Counted from the stretch's first letter, positions 30,662 through 41,746 are shown. The stretch: 64,000 nt of DNA from Nitrosomonas marina (GCF_900110145.1 NZ_FOCP01000007.1:1-64000); one strand, 5' to 3'. Made by a program: numbers and translations. Notes: a model not told the origin generated them from the letters alone.

Positions 30662-31030
30662 TTAATTTTCAGCCGCAATTTTTTTGTCGCATATCAAACT
30701 GATCGTTAACGGGTTTGGATGAAGATCATATACAGCCCCCGTACCATAATCGATGAACCCACCAAGCATTGCACCTGCACCAGCTAAAGTTGGCATCATA
30801 GTAGCTGTTTGCTGATGACATCCATCTTTTGTTACAGATATTTGCAAAGACTGATTGCGCTTAGTTTTGATCACACATGGAGATATACAACTTTGTCCGT
30901 TACTAAATTGAACATCAGCACCTGGTGGGTTTGTATTCACAGAAACTTCTTGTTCAGTACCTCTAATCATCGTTGCACATCCTGAAAAAATAAATAAAAC
31001 ACCACATGCAACTAATATTGTTTTTTTCAT
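30662..31030 (-). CDS. Small PEGA-like lipoprotein
   Basis: 122 residues from ATG 31030, which has GGAGA about 6 bp upstream; an ATG four codons earlier overlaps that ribosome-binding site. A lipobox FIFSGC places the lipidated Cys at 18. The mature part starts ATMIRGTEQEVSVNTNPPGADV, a PEGA-like beta-strand motif found in many proteobacterial surface lipoproteins. Four further Cys residues occur, two in QSCISPC. A glycine/alanine-rich segment (TLAGAGAMLGGFIDYGTGAVYDL) follows and may touch the membrane. Function unknown. It stands alone in a gene-poor region next to the transposase relic. Confidence 0.75.
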   Translation of the reverse strand: MKKTILVACGVLFIFSGCATMIRGTEQEVSVNTNPPGADVQFSNGQSCISPCVIKTKRNQSLQISVTKDGCHQQTATMMPTLAGAGAMLGGFIDYGTGAVYDLHPNPLTISLICDKKIAAEN

Positions 31031-31750
31031 TTTATTCTCCATTTTATTAGAAATAACATTCTGGACTGATCAAGACCACCTAAGTATCAGCAGGTTACAC
31101 GCACGCCAAAGAGTAATCAACCACAACGACAATACGGTAATCACTGTTGCTGCACCAGCCTGGCCAAACTAGCCGACAAACACCTTCATAAAAGCTAGTT
31201 GATCAAGATTTCAGAAACCCCATGCTTCATAATTTCATATTAATTTTGTGTAAATAATGTCTGTGATTTTCTGGCATTGAAGTTTCCACTAGACCTGCCG
31301 GAAACCGGTGAAGATTTTTTTCGTGTCAATCATTGAAAATCATGCACAAGGATCGGCTAGTCGACTAAACCAGGCGGACAATTCTCAAGGTTACAAAACG
31401 GGCACTCTGGAGCTGATTGGCATGAGTCATCGACATGACAGCCTGATACCATGACAAAAGTTGATATAGTTTGGTCATTTGTCTGGCGGTTTTCTACCCA
31501 TGATCAGGCGCTGATTCGGGTCTGGCATATCCGCCAATAAAGCTCATAAACGGATTTATTGCAAAAATGGCGCAATCCATGGGATATACGAGCTGTGATA
31601 TTGTGCTGCGACTGACTGTCAATCAGTTCGTACCCCGGTTATTACAAGATAGTTTCAGCGCCAATTACAGGGATCAGGCGTTCTGAATCGATGTCATTTA
31701 ATGCATAATGCGATGAACTGGCACTAATTTTCACCCCCTGGCTTTTTCAA
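31031..31750. other. Gene-poor stretch upstream of nadE
   Basis: About 720 bp with frequent stops in all frames. Only short frames occur, among them a 31-codon Cys-rich frame on the minus strand (31357-31452) without a ribosome-binding site. No transposase motif could be identified. The promoter of nadE should lie near its right end. Confidence 0.4.
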
Positions 31751-33820
31751 ATGCAGACAAATAGAGAATTTTTCAACCTATACAACCACGGTTTTGTGCG
31801 CGTTGCTGTTGGTATACCCGAAGTTCGCGTAGCAGATGTCGAATTCAACGCGGCAGCTACAATTGCATTAATGCATCAGGCGGTCGACCGGCATGCAGCG
31901 CTTGTTCTTTTTCCGGAACTGGGATTAACCGCATATTCATGCGACGATCTATTCCATCAGCAGCCCTTAATCATTGGGGCGATTGAAGCACTTCATAAAG
32001 TACTAGAGGCCTCAAAATCACTCAACCTGGTGACAATCATAGGACTACCGCTGCAAATTGATTCCTCTCTTTTCAATTGCGCGGTAATTGTTTGTCAAGG
32101 CAGCATTATGGGTGTTGTCCCGAAAACATTTCTGCCCAATTACCGGGAATTTTATGAACTGCGACAATTCGCTTCCGCTGTTGCCGCTAACCGGAACACA
32201 ATATCACTATGCGGTCAAAGCGCCATTCCATTTGGCACATCACTTATATTCCGAGCAGATAACAAACCAAATTTTTGTTTCTTCGTGGAAATTTGCGAGG
32301 ATCTGTGGGTACCAATCCCGCCTTCATCACATGCGGCCCTGGCAGGTGCAACTGTACTCCTTAACTTGTCTGCTTCCAATATTACGACTGGCAAATACGA
32401 TTATCGTCATAGCCTGGTGGCCAATCAATCAGCGCGCTGTCTTTCTGCGTATCTTTATACTTCGGCCGGGACAGGAGAATCGACCACAGACCTGGCGTGG
32501 GACGGGCATGCAATAATTTACGAAAATGGCGCGCTTGTTGCTGAGTCCAGAAGATTCCACAATGGCTCACAGTTATTATCTGCCGATGTTGATCTGGATC
32601 GATTAACACAGGAACGGATGCGCCAGAACAGTTTCAGCCAAAGCGTGCATTTCTATCGAGAAAATATTCACCAGTTCCGGGAAATATTGTTCAAAACTGA
32701 CCTGCCTGTTAAAGAGCAATTGCTTTGCCAGAGGTTATATGATCGTTTTCCTTATATTCCTTCTGACCCCAAAACGCGAAATGACCACTGCAACGAGATC
32801 TTCAACATCCAGACCCAGAGTTTAGTAAAACGGCTCAGACATACAGGTATCCAAAAGATTGTTATTGGAGTTTCAGGCGGATTGGATTCGGCTCTCGCTT
32901 TAATGGTCGCGGCCCGTGCCATGGATACGCTACAATTGCCGCGCAAACAAATTTTGGCCTATACAATGCCCGGATTTGCTACCAGCGATCGCACACTTGC
33001 CAATGCTAACGCCATTATGCTGGCCATGGGATGTACAGCACATGAAATTGATATTCGACCGGGCTGTAAAAAAATGCTTCAGGTTCTCAATCACCCTTAT
33101 ATGCATGGCAAGCCGGTATATGACGTAACATTTGAAAATGTACAAGCAGGCGAACGAACATCATACCTTTTCCGTTTTGCGAATTATCACAATGCGTTGG
33201 TACTCGGTACTGCCGATCTAAGTGAACTGGCACTGGGCTGGTGTACATACGGCGTCGGCGATCAGATGTCTCATTATGCTATTAATGCCAGTGTACCGAA
33301 GACACTGATTAAATTTCTTATTCGATGGATCATCGATAGCAAGCAGTTCAGTCAAGAAATAAACACTATCCTTTTATCAATCCTGGAAACTAGGATCAGT
33401 CCTGAGCTTCTTCCCGGAGAAACAGAAAATGGACGGCCTGCACAACATACAGAGGCGATCATCGGTCCTTATGAATTACAGGATTTCAACTTGTATTACA
33501 CAACCCGGTTTGGTTATCTTCCTACTAAAATAGCTTTTCTTGCCTACTGCAGCTGGCATGACAGAACCCGGGGCAACTGGCCAGAACCGTTAGCAAACAG
33601 TCGAAATCAGTATACCATAGGTGAAATCAAGCATTGGTTGCAGGTGTTCGCATATCGTTTTTTTCAAAAAAATCAATTCAAGCGAAGCTGCATTCCCAAT
33701 TCCCCAAAAGTTGGTTCGGGAGGTTCGCTCTCGCCACGAGGCGATTATCGTGCCCCGAGTGATAGCGAAGCTACCTTATGGATCAACAATGTAAAATCCA
33801 TACCGGATATCAGATCATGA
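31751..33820 (+). CDS. nadE: Glutamine-dependent NAD(+) synthetase
   Basis: Converts deamido-NAD to NAD with glutamine as amide donor. 689 residues in two parts. The N-terminal nitrilase-type glutaminase (about 15-290) has the triad E56 in LFPELGLTAY, K125 in VVPKTFLPNYREFYE and C182 in VEICEDLW. The C-terminal NAD synthetase has the P-loop SGGLDS at 373-378, plus ATSDRT and LGTADLSELALGW. The length fits the two-domain bacterial form (about 680). It is monocistronic, far from pncAB but completing the same pathway. The last 35 residues are variable and polar. Confidence 0.95.
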   Translation: MQTNREFFNLYNHGFVRVAVGIPEVRVADVEFNAAATIALMHQAVDRHAALVLFPELGLTAYSCDDLFHQQPLIIGAIEALHKVLEASKSLNLVTIIGLPLQIDSSLFNCAVIVCQGSIMGVVPKTFLPNYREFYELRQFASAVAANRNTISLCGQSAIPFGTSLIFRADNKPNFCFFVEICEDLWVPIPPSSHAALAGATVLLNLSASNITTGKYDYRHSLVANQSARCLSAYLYTSAGTGESTTDLAWDGHAIIYENGALVAESRRFHNGSQLLSADVDLDRLTQERMRQNSFSQSVHFYRENIHQFREILFKTDLPVKEQLLCQRLYDRFPYIPSDPKTRNDHCNEIFNIQTQSLVKRLRHTGIQKIVIGVSGGLDSALALMVAARAMDTLQLPRKQILAYTMPGFATSDRTLANANAIMLAMGCTAHEIDIRPGCKKMLQVLNHPYMHGKPVYDVTFENVQAGERTSYLFRFANYHNALVLGTADLSELALGWCTYGVGDQMSHYAINASVPKTLIKFLIRWIIDSKQFSQEINTILLSILETRISPELLPGETENGRPAQHTEAIIGPYELQDFNLYYTTRFGYLPTKIAFLAYCSWHDRTRGNWPEPLANSRNQYTIGEIKHWLQVFAYRFFQKNQFKRSCIPNSPKVGSGGSLSPRGDYRAPSDSEATLWINNVKSIPDIRS

Positions 33821-34541
33821 GTTTAATCATTCAACAAGTGATAATGTTACGTTGACAGCATGCTGGTCTGGACCCGCTGTACATCGCTGCGATAATTGTA
33901 GATGTTGTAACGAGCAGACCCGGTCATGACAACTTTTTTCCAGCAAAAAAATATGTACGGCTTATCGCATGTTCATGCTGAAGTATTTTCAAGCAAGATT
34001 GCACAATTAAACATCTTCAGTTTCAGACATTGTGTTCTAACGATGTTTACATATTTCACACTGAATCGCATTATGCCCTCGCTTCGAATTTTTGAATCCA
34101 TAAAAAGAATGAATTTCTGCCATTTAATTGTTTCTTTGGTGCCAACGTATTACCGTAAAAAAGCGAAATTTGTACTTGCAGTTAATAAACAGTTCCACGG
34201 AAGCACGCATATTGCGCAGACCGAAACCATCAAGCCAGACACACAAAACCACATAGCAATCAGACTCAGTTGATTGTTTTGACGTATTAATTATTCGGCA
34301 CAAATGAATCCAGTCGTTTCAATCTACCAATGAATGGGTCAATATCAGCAAGAGCAATTCTGCCCATTTAATTGCTGGCCTGCACTTCTGGGTCATTCAA
34401 ACAGATATCCATTCCCCCAATTCGCAGCAATGCATAAGAAGGCCATTCCAAAAGAATAAATTTAAGAATCAGCGTCCGCAGTCGATAATCAATAGCAAAT
34501 AATTGTACTTGTTATAACTAATTGTTATTGCGGAGAACTGA
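33821..34541. other. Gene-poor stretch between nadE and the chemotaxis cluster
   Basis: About 720 bp. A 115-codon open frame (33926-34273, plus) has no recognised domain and an unusual composition, and is not called. Between 33863 and 33921 the sequence GGTCTG is complemented by CAGACC about 45 bp on, which may fold. The candidate sigma-28 promoter of the chemotaxis cluster lies at 34462-34488. Confidence 0.4.
34462..34488 (+). promoter_or_regulatory. Candidate sigma-28 (FliA) promoter of the chemotaxis cluster
   Basis: TTAA (34462-34465), 15 bp, then GTCGATAA (34481-34488). The FliA consensus is TAAA-N15-GCCGATAA, so there is one mismatch in each box at exact spacing. It lies 54 bp before the first gene of the cluster. 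Late flagellar and chemotaxis genes are commonly under FliA. Confidence 0.5.
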
Positions 34542-35786
34542 ATGGAAAATATTTATCTGGCCAAACAACCTATTCTGGATCGAAACAAAGATCTGGTTGC
34601 ATTTGAGTTGTTTTTTAGGTCGCAAGAACTGGAAAACTCAGCAAACCCGGAAAACGGACTTTCTGCAACTGCAAATGTCATTGTGAATGCATATGGCCAC
34701 CTGGGAATTCAGAATGTACTCGGTCAGCAACGCGGGTTCATCAATATTAACGGGGATTTGATCAGAAGTGACCTGATCAATCTTTTGCCTTCAAAACATG
34801 TCGTACTTGAAATAAACAGTTCGGAAATAATTGATGATGAACTGATTGCACACTGTACCGAATTAAAAAAATCAGGCTATCAGTTTGCACTTACAGGCAT
34901 CACTTCGATCAATGAAAATGTTCAACGTATTCTTCCCCTGATCAATATTGTAAAAATTGATGTTTCAAGACTGAGTCAAAATGAGCTCACCGAACTTGTC
35001 AAGCAAATGAAACGCTGGCCGGTTCTATTCCTTGCAGAGAAAGTTGAAAGCCATGATACGGCAAACCAGTGCATGCATATCGGTTTTGAAATGTTTCAGG
35101 GCTACTTCTACGCCAAACCTGAAAGTATTTCCGGAAAACGTGCCGACCCGGCAAAACTGTCATTGTTGAATTTACTGACGCTGGTGATGAGCGACAGTGA
35201 TCTGGATGAAATTGACAAAGAATTCAAACGAGAACCCGGTTTGAGCTATAACCTGCTGCGTATGGTCAATTCGGCAGCTGTCGGCATGCCAAAAAAAGTC
35301 AATTCCATTAAACAGTCGATCATGTTGCTGGGACGCAAACAGCTGCAGCGATGGATCCAACTGCTGTTGTATACCACAGAAAATTCCAAAAACAAAGAAA
35401 GTATGGACAATGCACTGCTTAAAACGGCAGCGGCCCGAGGCAAGCTAATGGAGCTTATTGCTGCAGTTGAACGACCACATGACAAAAATTATCAGGAAAG
35501 AGCCTTTATGGTCGGCATTCTGTCTTTACTGGATACAGTACTTGGCATCGAAATGCAGCAGATTATCGATAAATTGAGCATACCTGAGGATATGAGTCAG
35601 GCATTGCTAATCCGCGAAGGCAGATTAGGTCTGGAGCTTCAATTAATTGAAGCGAACGAAACGGGTGAAGTCAAAACGATTCAATCCCTGCTGAAAGAAT
35701 TGGATTTCTTGAATCTCAGCGAACTGACCAACCTGGAACTTGCAGCTCTGGGATGGGTGAACAGGATCGGAGAAGCTGCAAACTAG
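34542..35786 (+). CDS. EAL-HDOD signalling protein with degenerate EAL domain
   Basis: 414 residues. The N-terminal EAL-like domain (about 1-200) keeps the fold (IYLAKQPILDRN, FQGYFYAKP) but has lost most catalytic residues: the EAL position reads FELFFR and the DDFG position reads LTGITS. It is therefore probably a c-di-GMP-binding or scaffold domain, not a phosphodiesterase. The HDOD domain (about 205-400) has LSYNLLRMVNSAAVG, SIKQSIMLLGRKQLQRW and a C-terminal helical region. This YuxH/CdgJ-type architecture is linked to motility control. First gene of the cluster, 42 bp before the CheZ-like gene. Shine-Dalgarno GGAG is present. Confidence 0.9.
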   Translation: MENIYLAKQPILDRNKDLVAFELFFRSQELENSANPENGLSATANVIVNAYGHLGIQNVLGQQRGFININGDLIRSDLINLLPSKHVVLEINSSEIIDDELIAHCTELKKSGYQFALTGITSINENVQRILPLINIVKIDVSRLSQNELTELVKQMKRWPVLFLAEKVESHDTANQCMHIGFEMFQGYFYAKPESISGKRADPAKLSLLNLLTLVMSDSDLDEIDKEFKREPGLSYNLLRMVNSAAVGMPKKVNSIKQSIMLLGRKQLQRWIQLLLYTTENSKNKESMDNALLKTAAARGKLMELIAAVERPHDKNYQERAFMVGILSLLDTVLGIEMQQIIDKLSIPEDMSQALLIREGRLGLELQLIEANETGEVKTIQSLLKELDFLNLSELTNLELAALGWVNRIGEAAN

Positions 35787-35828
35787 CAGAGGGAGTCGAA
35801 TATTCTGAAAGCTTCCAAAGAGGAAAAC

Positions 35829-36404
35829 ATGACGACAAACGAAAACCAGAATGACGAGCAGTGTCAGCACAGTAAAACTGATGCTGAATGTCTCGCTCGC
35901 GATCCTATTTACACGGAGGAGATCAATGAATATTTTTCAATCATCCAAAAGGATTTGCATCAAATCGATCGACTGGTAAACGATGCGGTTTCAAATCTGG
36001 TGTTCAATTTCAAGTACATCAATGAACTTTCCCAATCGCACCATAAAATGGTTGTCGCGATTGAGAAAATGTCAATCCCTAAAGAAAACACTGCCATGCT
36101 GGAACTGTTAAGCAAACAAATGGAAATCGCCAGCAAAATTGAACATGAGCTGGACTCAGCAGTAATTTCTTTGCAGTTTGGCGATCTGGTTTCTCAGTTG
36201 CTAGCGCATACGGCAAAACAAATTGAGAACCTGAATGCGTCGTTACTGCACATTGATCATGCGAGTAGCAGCGTGAAGAATTCGACATCGCTTCAGACGA
36301 CAAATACCAAACTTTCAATGGCGGTACAACGCGCCAAGACGAACGAATCAAGCAAACCCGTTGTACAACATGAAATGCAAAAAGGCGAAATAGAATTATT
36401 TTAG
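35829..36404 (+). CDS. Candidate CheZ-like chemotaxis phosphatase
   Basis: 191 residues, mostly helical. Residues 113-127 read ISLQFGDLVSQLLAH, with D119 and Q123 spaced as D143 and Q147 of E. coli CheZ (QDLTGQV), the residues that dephosphorylate CheY-P. A long amphipathic helix precedes it (50-112) and helical sequence follows to about 150, as in the CheZ hairpin. After a polar linker the protein ends in GEIELF, an acidic-hydrophobic tail like the CheY-binding C-terminal peptide of CheZ. cheY follows after 72 bp. No other CheZ is seen in the window. The family assignment is an inference from motif, architecture and context. Confidence 0.55.
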   Translation: MTTNENQNDEQCQHSKTDAECLARDPIYTEEINEYFSIIQKDLHQIDRLVNDAVSNLVFNFKYINELSQSHHKMVVAIEKMSIPKENTAMLELLSKQMEIASKIEHELDSAVISLQFGDLVSQLLAHTAKQIENLNASLLHIDHASSSVKNSTSLQTTNTKLSMAVQRAKTNESSKPVVQHEMQKGEIELF

Positions 36405-36476
36405 CCATTCACATAAAGGTTTTGATTTTTATTTAACACGTTATATTTATTGGTTCGATAGCAGGAGAGCAAGCAA

Positions 36477-36842
36477 ATGGAAAAAACGATTTTAACTGTG
36501 GATGATTCAGCCTCAATCCGTCAGATGGTTTCATTCACTCTTAAAGGCGCAGGGTATCAGGTTACTGAAGCAGTAGACGGTCAGGATGCACTGGAAAAAG
36601 CACACCGGCAATCATTTAACCTAGTACTTACCGACATCAACATGCCCCGCATGGATGGCCTTAAATTGCTGGAGAAATTAAGAGATCTTGCAAGCTATAA
36701 GAACATACCGATTCTGATGTTGACGACAGAATCCGATGATGAAATGAAAGCCAAAGGACGTGCAGCGGGCGCTACAGGCTGGCTTGTCAAACCCTTCAAC
36801 CCTGAAAGTCTGCTGGAAGTTATTAAAAAAGTCACCAATTAA
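36477..36842 (+). CDS. cheY: Chemotaxis response regulator CheY
   Basis: 121 residues, a single receiver domain. It has the acidic pair in TVDDSASIRQM, the phosphoryl-accepting Asp in VLTDINMPRMDG, the Thr in MLTTES and the Lys in LVKPFNP. Phosphorylated by CheA, it would act on the flagellar switch. A Shine-Dalgarno AGGAG precedes the ATG. The gene sits between the CheZ-like gene and cheA, with a 367-bp gap before cheA. Confidence 0.92.
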   Translation: MEKTILTVDDSASIRQMVSFTLKGAGYQVTEAVDGQDALEKAHRQSFNLVLTDINMPRMDGLKLLEKLRDLASYKNIPILMLTTESDDEMKAKGRAAGATGWLVKPFNPESLLEVIKKVTN

Positions 36843-37209
36843 AATGAAAAAGACACTGAATTATCAGCTTAATTATTAATTTGCTTCAGGATCGAATTCA
36901 CTATCATGCTTTTTTTAAAATTTAAATTATGAATACAAAATTCAGTTATAAATTTTTATCAAATCCGGTCAGTCTTTTCAGGGATACCTGTTTTAGACAA
37001 TAAATCGAGCTTTCATAGAATGAAACTGTGTAGATTGGTTACAACGTATCGATGCTTCCAGAATATCGTATCAGCTATAACGCCCTCAGCAACTAGAAAA
37101 ACTCGATCAGCTTTGATTGCAGACGGTCGCCTCAAGCATATTTGCAACTTGAAACAGTATGAAATCATGCTCTCTCATTCAATTGATGTTTCAAAATTTA
37201 GGATAAGAA
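36843..37209. other. Non-coding gap between cheY and cheA
   Basis: 367 bp, AT-rich, with no credible gene. An internal promoter for cheA is possible but no clear box was found. An open 68-codon frame at 37020-37226 overlaps the cheA start and is not supported. Confidence 0.4.
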
Positions 37210-39417
37210 ATGAGTGCAGATCTTGAACAATTTTATGAGGTGTTTTTTGAAGAATCCTCGGAATTACTTGCAGAGATGGAAGCACGTTTGCTTGGGCTCG
37301 ATATTAACGCTCCGGACCCAGAAGACTTAAACGCTATCTTTCGTGCTGCACATTCTATCAAAGGCGGGGCAGGCACATTTGGTTTTACAGACATGACGGA
37401 GATGACGCATATGCTGGAGTCGTTACTGGACAAGCTACGCAAGGGCGAAATCGTAATTCACAGTGAAATGATTGACACTTTTCTTAAAGCTGGCGATGTA
37501 ATCAAAGGGCAATTGGCCGCTCACAGAGGCGATGGAACAGCCGATGAAGATGCAGATGCAACAGTCCGCAGTGAATTGATGCGGTTTTCTGAACAGGCGT
37601 CCGAACCAGCCAGGATGAATACTGAAACAGCAACAGCATCAACAGATCAGACGAAGCATACACCGAATGAAACGGAACCTGCTGATATAACAAATTCTTC
37701 TGATTCCGGAACCGCGCCTGAAACCAAAAACGAATGCTATGAAATAGCGTTCTCCTCAGATGGTATCAGTCAAAAAGTCATGGATAACCTGCTTGCCAAT
37801 TTAAACATGCTTGGTACGCTGGTAAAGCTGTCTCAGATCGACGGAGAACAAAATTGTAGAATACGCCTTACCACCGGTTTGGAAGAAGAAGATATCTGGG
37901 AAGCTCTGGCATTCATCGTTAATCCGTCACAATTAACGATCGAAAAGCAGTTTTTCCCAATATCATCAAAATCTGTCGATGCACACGACGCTGTTCCAGG
38001 CCAGGCCGACAACACAACGTCTGAAAATGCTCAAGAAATCGAACCAGATAACATCGAAAGCACTGAATCTGAACTAACCCAGCCCTACGGATTCTTCCCG
38101 GGTGCGCCAGCTGCACCAAAGGAATCCAATCATATAAAACCAGAAGAAGCAGGTTCAAAGGCTCCCGAATCACCAAAAACCTTAACCGAGCCTGTCAATT
38201 CCGGTATTGCCCAGAAACAGGCCAAATCAGGCACTTCAGTCAATGAGTCATCATCCATTCGTGTCAGTATCGAAAAAGTTGACCAAATGATTAATCTGGT
38301 CGGGGAACTGGTCATCACTCAAGCCATGCTTGCACAGACAGCTTCCGAGGTTGATCCGGTTCTCTATGAAAAACTGAATAGCGGAATGAATCAGCTCGAG
38401 CGTAATACTCGCGATTTGCAGGAAGCCGTTATGTCAATTCGTATGATGCCAATCAGCTTTGTTTTCAGCCGCTATCCGCGAGTGGTTCGTGATCTGGCCG
38501 CCAAACTCGACAAAAAGGTTGAACTGAAAACAGTTGGCGAAGGTACAGAACTGGATAAAGGATTAATTGAGAAAATCGCTGATCCACTGACGCACCTGGT
38601 AAGGAACAGTCTTGATCACGGCATCGAATCGCCCGAGAAGAGAATTGCAGCAGGAAAGATAGCCAAAGGAACCATTACCTTACGGGCATTTCACCAGGGT
38701 GGCAGCATTGTCATCGAAGTTGGGGACGACGGCGCAGGGCTCAACCGTGACAAAATCATCGCAAAAGCACTGGAACGCGGAATACCCGTCCATGAAAACA
38801 TGTCAGATCAAGAAGTCTGGATGCTTATTTTCGAACCCGGCTTTTCTACAGCCGAAAAAATCACTGACGTTTCCGGTCGAGGTGTCGGCATGGATGTTGT
38901 CAAACGTAACATTCAGAGTATGGGCGGGCGCATTGAGATTGATTCGGTATTCGGTGTTGGAACACGCATCACGATCCGCTTACCACTGACACTGGCCATA
39001 CTGGACGGTCTTTCAGTGGCTGTCGGGGATCAGATGTTTATTGTTCCCTTAACCTACATTACCGAATCTCTCCAGATTAAAAATACCGATATCAAAACTG
39101 TTGGAGGCAAAGGTCGTGTCGTTCACGTGCGCGGTGATTACCTGCCGGTAATCGCGCTCCATGAATTTTTTAATATCAAACCTAATTCAACCAATCTCGA
39201 AGACGGCATTCTTGTCATTCTGGATGCAGAGGGACATAAGGCAGCCATGTTCGTAGATGCACTGATTGGCCAGCACCAGGTTGTCATCAAGAGCCTTGAA
39301 AAAAACTATCGCAGAGTGATGGGTGTTTCCGGAGCAACAATCATGGGTGATGGCACAGTTGCCCTCATTCTTGATACCACCGGCCTGGTCATGGCTTCAC
39401 AAAAAGCATCAAAGTAA
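37210..39417 (+). CDS. cheA: Chemotaxis histidine kinase CheA
   Basis: 735 residues. P1 HPt domain (1-105) with phosphorylated H48 in [16 protein letters not shown] long acidic linker follows, then a P2-like domain (about 175-255), a second Pro/Glu-rich linker and the P3 dimerisation domain (about 345-415, [16 protein letters not shown]). The P4 ATPase has the N-box [15 protein letters not shown], the G1 box [13 protein letters not shown] and the G2 box [14 protein letters not shown]. The P5 CheW-like domain occupies 600-730. It phosphorylates CheY and CheB in response to receptors. cheW follows after 61 bp. Confidence 0.96.
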   Translation: MSADLEQFYEVFFEESSELLAEMEARLLGLDINAPDPEDLNAIFRAAHSIKGGAGTFGFTDMTEMTHMLESLLDKLRKGEIVIHSEMIDTFLKAGDVIKGQLAAHRGDGTADEDADATVRSELMRFSEQASEPARMNTETATASTDQTKHTPNETEPADITNSSDSGTAPETKNECYEIAFSSDGISQKVMDNLLANLNMLGTLVKLSQIDGEQNCRIRLTTGLEEEDIWEALAFIVNPSQLTIEKQFFPISSKSVDAHDAVPGQADNTTSENAQEIEPDNIESTESELTQPYGFFPGAPAAPKESNHIKPEEAGSKAPESPKTLTEPVNSGIAQKQAKSGTSVNESSSIRVSIEKVDQMINLVGELVITQAMLAQTASEVDPVLYEKLNSGMNQLERNTRDLQEAVMSIRMMPISFVFSRYPRVVRDLAAKLDKKVELKTVGEGTELDKGLIEKIADPLTHLVRNSLDHGIESPEKRIAAGKIAKGTITLRAFHQGGSIVIEVGDDGAGLNRDKIIAKALERGIPVHENMSDQEVWMLIFEPGFSTAEKITDVSGRGVGMDVVKRNIQSMGGRIEIDSVFGVGTRITIRLPLTLAILDGLSVAVGDQMFIVPLTYITESLQIKNTDIKTVGGKGRVVHVRGDYLPVIALHEFFNIKPNSTNLEDGILVILDAEGHKAAMFVDALIGQHQVVIKSLEKNYRRVMGVSGATIMGDGTVALILDTTGLVMASQKASK

Positions 39418-39478
39418 CCGGTTACTCAAAAAACTTTATGGACAAATTCCAATATTTTTAATTAAGGAGGAAGACGGT

Positions 39479-39988
39479 ATGTCACAGCAACAGACACTCA
39501 TCCAACCCGAAACAGCAAGCAACGCGCCAGCAGTAAGCACCAATGAATTCCTGACCTTTAGACTGGGAAGTGAAGAATATGGCATTGATATTCTAAAGGT
39601 CCAAGAAATTCGTGGTTATGATGCCGTTACTCAAATAGCCAATTCACCTGATTTTATAAAAGGTGTTGTCAATCTGCGTGGCATTATCGTTCCCATTATC
39701 GACATGCGAATCAAATTTCGATTAGGCAACACCGATTACGACCAGTTTACGGTCGTCATTATTCTGAATGTATCAGGGCGTGTAATGGGTATCGTGGTTG
39801 ACGGAGTATCTGATGTTATCAGTCTCGATATGGACCACGTACGGTCAACACCAGAGTTCGGTTCAGTCATTGACACCAAATACATTATGGGGCTGGGAAC
39901 CATTGATGAACGCATGCTAATTCTGGTTGATATTGAAAAACTGATGGCCAGCGACGACATCGGATTGATTGATCAAACACTCAATTAG
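39479..39988 (+). CDS. cheW: Chemotaxis coupling protein CheW
   Basis: 169 residues from ATG 39479, preceded by the Shine-Dalgarno AAGGAGGA at 39465-39472; the frame is open upstream but that part overlaps cheA. One CheW domain with [41 protein letters not shown] and [10 protein letters not shown]. It bridges CheA and the receptors. The MCP gene follows after 33 bp. Confidence 0.95.
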   Translation: MSQQQTLIQPETASNAPAVSTNEFLTFRLGSEEYGIDILKVQEIRGYDAVTQIANSPDFIKGVVNLRGIIVPIIDMRIKFRLGNTDYDQFTVVIILNVSGRVMGIVVDGVSDVISLDMDHVRSTPEFGSVIDTKYIMGLGTIDERMLILVDIEKLMASDDIGLIDQTLN

Positions 39989-40021
39989 GCAGCACTTAAC
40001 GAGCATATACAGGAGATTCAG

Positions 40022-41746
40022 ATGTTTAGCAATATGACAATTAAATCACGCTTAATAATAATGATCAGCATCTTGTCGCTGCTGCTTATAAGTGTTGGCA
40101 GTATTGGATTATTTGGCGTCAATCAATCCAACCAAGGATTAAAAACTGTCTATGAAGACCGTACGATCCCGGCTGTAGATCTGGGAAAGATAAACGATCA
40201 TTGGCAGATCATGCGAATGAATGCAGTGGTAGCTGCCAACCTGAATGATGTTGAAATTGCAAAGACACGTACAGTGGATACGGCCAATAGATATGCTGAA
40301 GTCCGAAAGATATGGTCGGTTTACATGCAAACGGTGCTGACACCGGAAGAAGCGGCACTTGCTGAATCATATATTCAACATGAAAAAGCTTATGTTGATT
40401 CACGCGATCTTACATTCAGGCTTGCAAGTGCCGGTGATTTTGAAGGCGCACGGGATAACGCAATGAGTGATGCAGGACCGAAATTCGACATTCTTCATAA
40501 AACTGTTTTCGATTTAATTGATTTGCAAGGCAGAGTCGCCAGTGAAGAATATGCACGAGCACAAGAAAATTTTGAATTTCTTTTCTTTATAATTAGCTGT
40601 GCTGCAATTACAGGTGTTATCTTGGCAATCGTAATTGGCATGATGCTTATTCGCGCGATCGTAGAACCTATCAACGAAGCAGTTGCTGTTGCCAATGCCG
40701 TTGCCTCGGGAGACCTGACCAGCCGGATAGAAGCCAATTCAACCAACGAAACAGGTCGTCTCATGCATGCATTAAAGCAAATGAACGACAATCTGGTCGA
40801 TCTGGTCGGCAAAGTACGCATTGGAACCGATTCTATCTTCGTCGCTGCGGGTGAAATATCTGCCGGCAATTCAAATTTGAGCGAACGTACCGAGGAACAG
40901 GCGTCGAGTCTGGAACAAACCGCTTCCTCCATGGAAGAATTGACTTCTACAGTTAAGCAAAATGCAGATAATGCATACCAGGCCAATCAGCTGGCATCCG
41001 GAGCATCAGAGGTTGCAATTAAAGGTGGATCTGTTGTCGGCCAGGTCGTCCAGACCATGAGTGAAATCAACAATAGCTCAAGAAAAATCGTTGATATTAT
41101 CAGCGTCATTGACGGTATTGCATTCCAGACAAATATACTTGCATTAAATGCCGCTGTAGAAGCCGCTCGTGCCGGAGAACAGGGGCGCGGCTTTGCTGTC
41201 GTGGCTACAGAAGTGCGTACGCTGGCACAACGTTCAGCTGCCGCAGCCAAAGAAATCAAAGAACTGATCAGTGATTCTGTCAGCAAAGTTGAAGACGGTA
41301 CGCGATTGGTTGACGAAGCCGGGACAACCATGGATGAAATTGTCAGTGCTGTCAAACGTGTAACAGATATCATGACTGAAATTTCTGCGGCTTCTCAGGA
41401 ACAGAGCTCTGGAATCGAACAGATTAATCTGGCTGTCACACAAATGGATGGGATGACACAACAAAACGCCGCGCTTGTAGAAGAAGCTGCTGCTGCTGCA
41501 GAATCCATGAAAGAACAGGCAGAAGAACTGACCAAGGCAATCTCATTGTTCAGATTATCTGAGAATATGGCCATAAAACCGGTTAACAGACACAAGAAAA
41601 AGACAAATGTAACCCAGCTTCCTGATCGTACGACAGTGAATAAAAACGCTGCAAATAAAAATACAGAAAATACCGCAGGTTCAATTGCATCAAAGCCCAA
41701 AAAAGTTGCAACAGGCGGTAATGATGAATACTGGGAAGAATTTTAA
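40022..41746 (+). CDS. Transmembrane methyl-accepting chemotaxis protein with CheR-docking tail
   Basis: 574 residues. TM1 (about 10-30), a periplasmic four-helix-bundle sensor (about 32-178), TM2 (about 183-207), HAMP (208-265) and the cytoplasmic signalling domain with the hairpin tip [20 protein letters not shown]. Methylation-helix motifs such as [18 protein letters not shown] flank it. The C terminus is EYWEEF, which fits the NWETF-type pentapeptide that tethers CheR in E. coli Tar and Tsr, after a Lys/Asn-rich linker. The ligand is not predictable from the sequence. It lies between cheW and cheR. Confidence 0.94.
   Translation: MFSNMTIKSRLIIMISILSLLLISVGSIGLFGVNQSNQGLKTVYEDRTIPAVDLGKINDHWQIMRMNAVVAANLNDVEIAKTRTVDTANRYAEVRKIWSVYMQTVLTPEEAALAESYIQHEKAYVDSRDLTFRLASAGDFEGARDNAMSDAGPKFDILHKTVFDLIDLQGRVASEEYARAQENFEFLFFIISCAAITGVILAIVIGMMLIRAIVEPINEAVAVANAVASGDLTSRIEANSTNETGRLMHALKQMNDNLVDLVGKVRIGTDSIFVAAGEISAGNSNLSERTEEQASSLEQTASSMEELTSTVKQNADNAYQANQLASGASEVAIKGGSVVGQVVQTMSEINNSSRKIVDIISVIDGIAFQTNILALNAAVEAARAGEQGRGFAVVATEVRTLAQRSAAAAKEIKELISDSVSKVEDGTRLVDEAGTTMDEIVSAVKRVTDIMTEISAASQEQSSGIEQINLAVTQMDGMTQQNAALVEEAAAAAESMKEQAEELTKAISLFRLSENMAIKPVNRHKKKTNVTQLPDRTTVNKNAANKNTENTAGSIASKPKKVATGGNDEYWEEF

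Noticed and set aside
31357..31452. 31-codon Cys-rich frame on the minus strand (five Cys)
   Set aside because: No Shine-Dalgarno, no homologue recognised, overlapping frames open over the same stretch, in a decayed region.
33926..34273. 115-codon open frame on the plus strand
   Set aside because: No domain, no clear ribosome-binding site, atypical composition; probably chance in a gene-poor region.
37020..37226. 68-codon frame overlapping the cheA start
   Set aside because: Overlaps cheA in another frame and has no family features.
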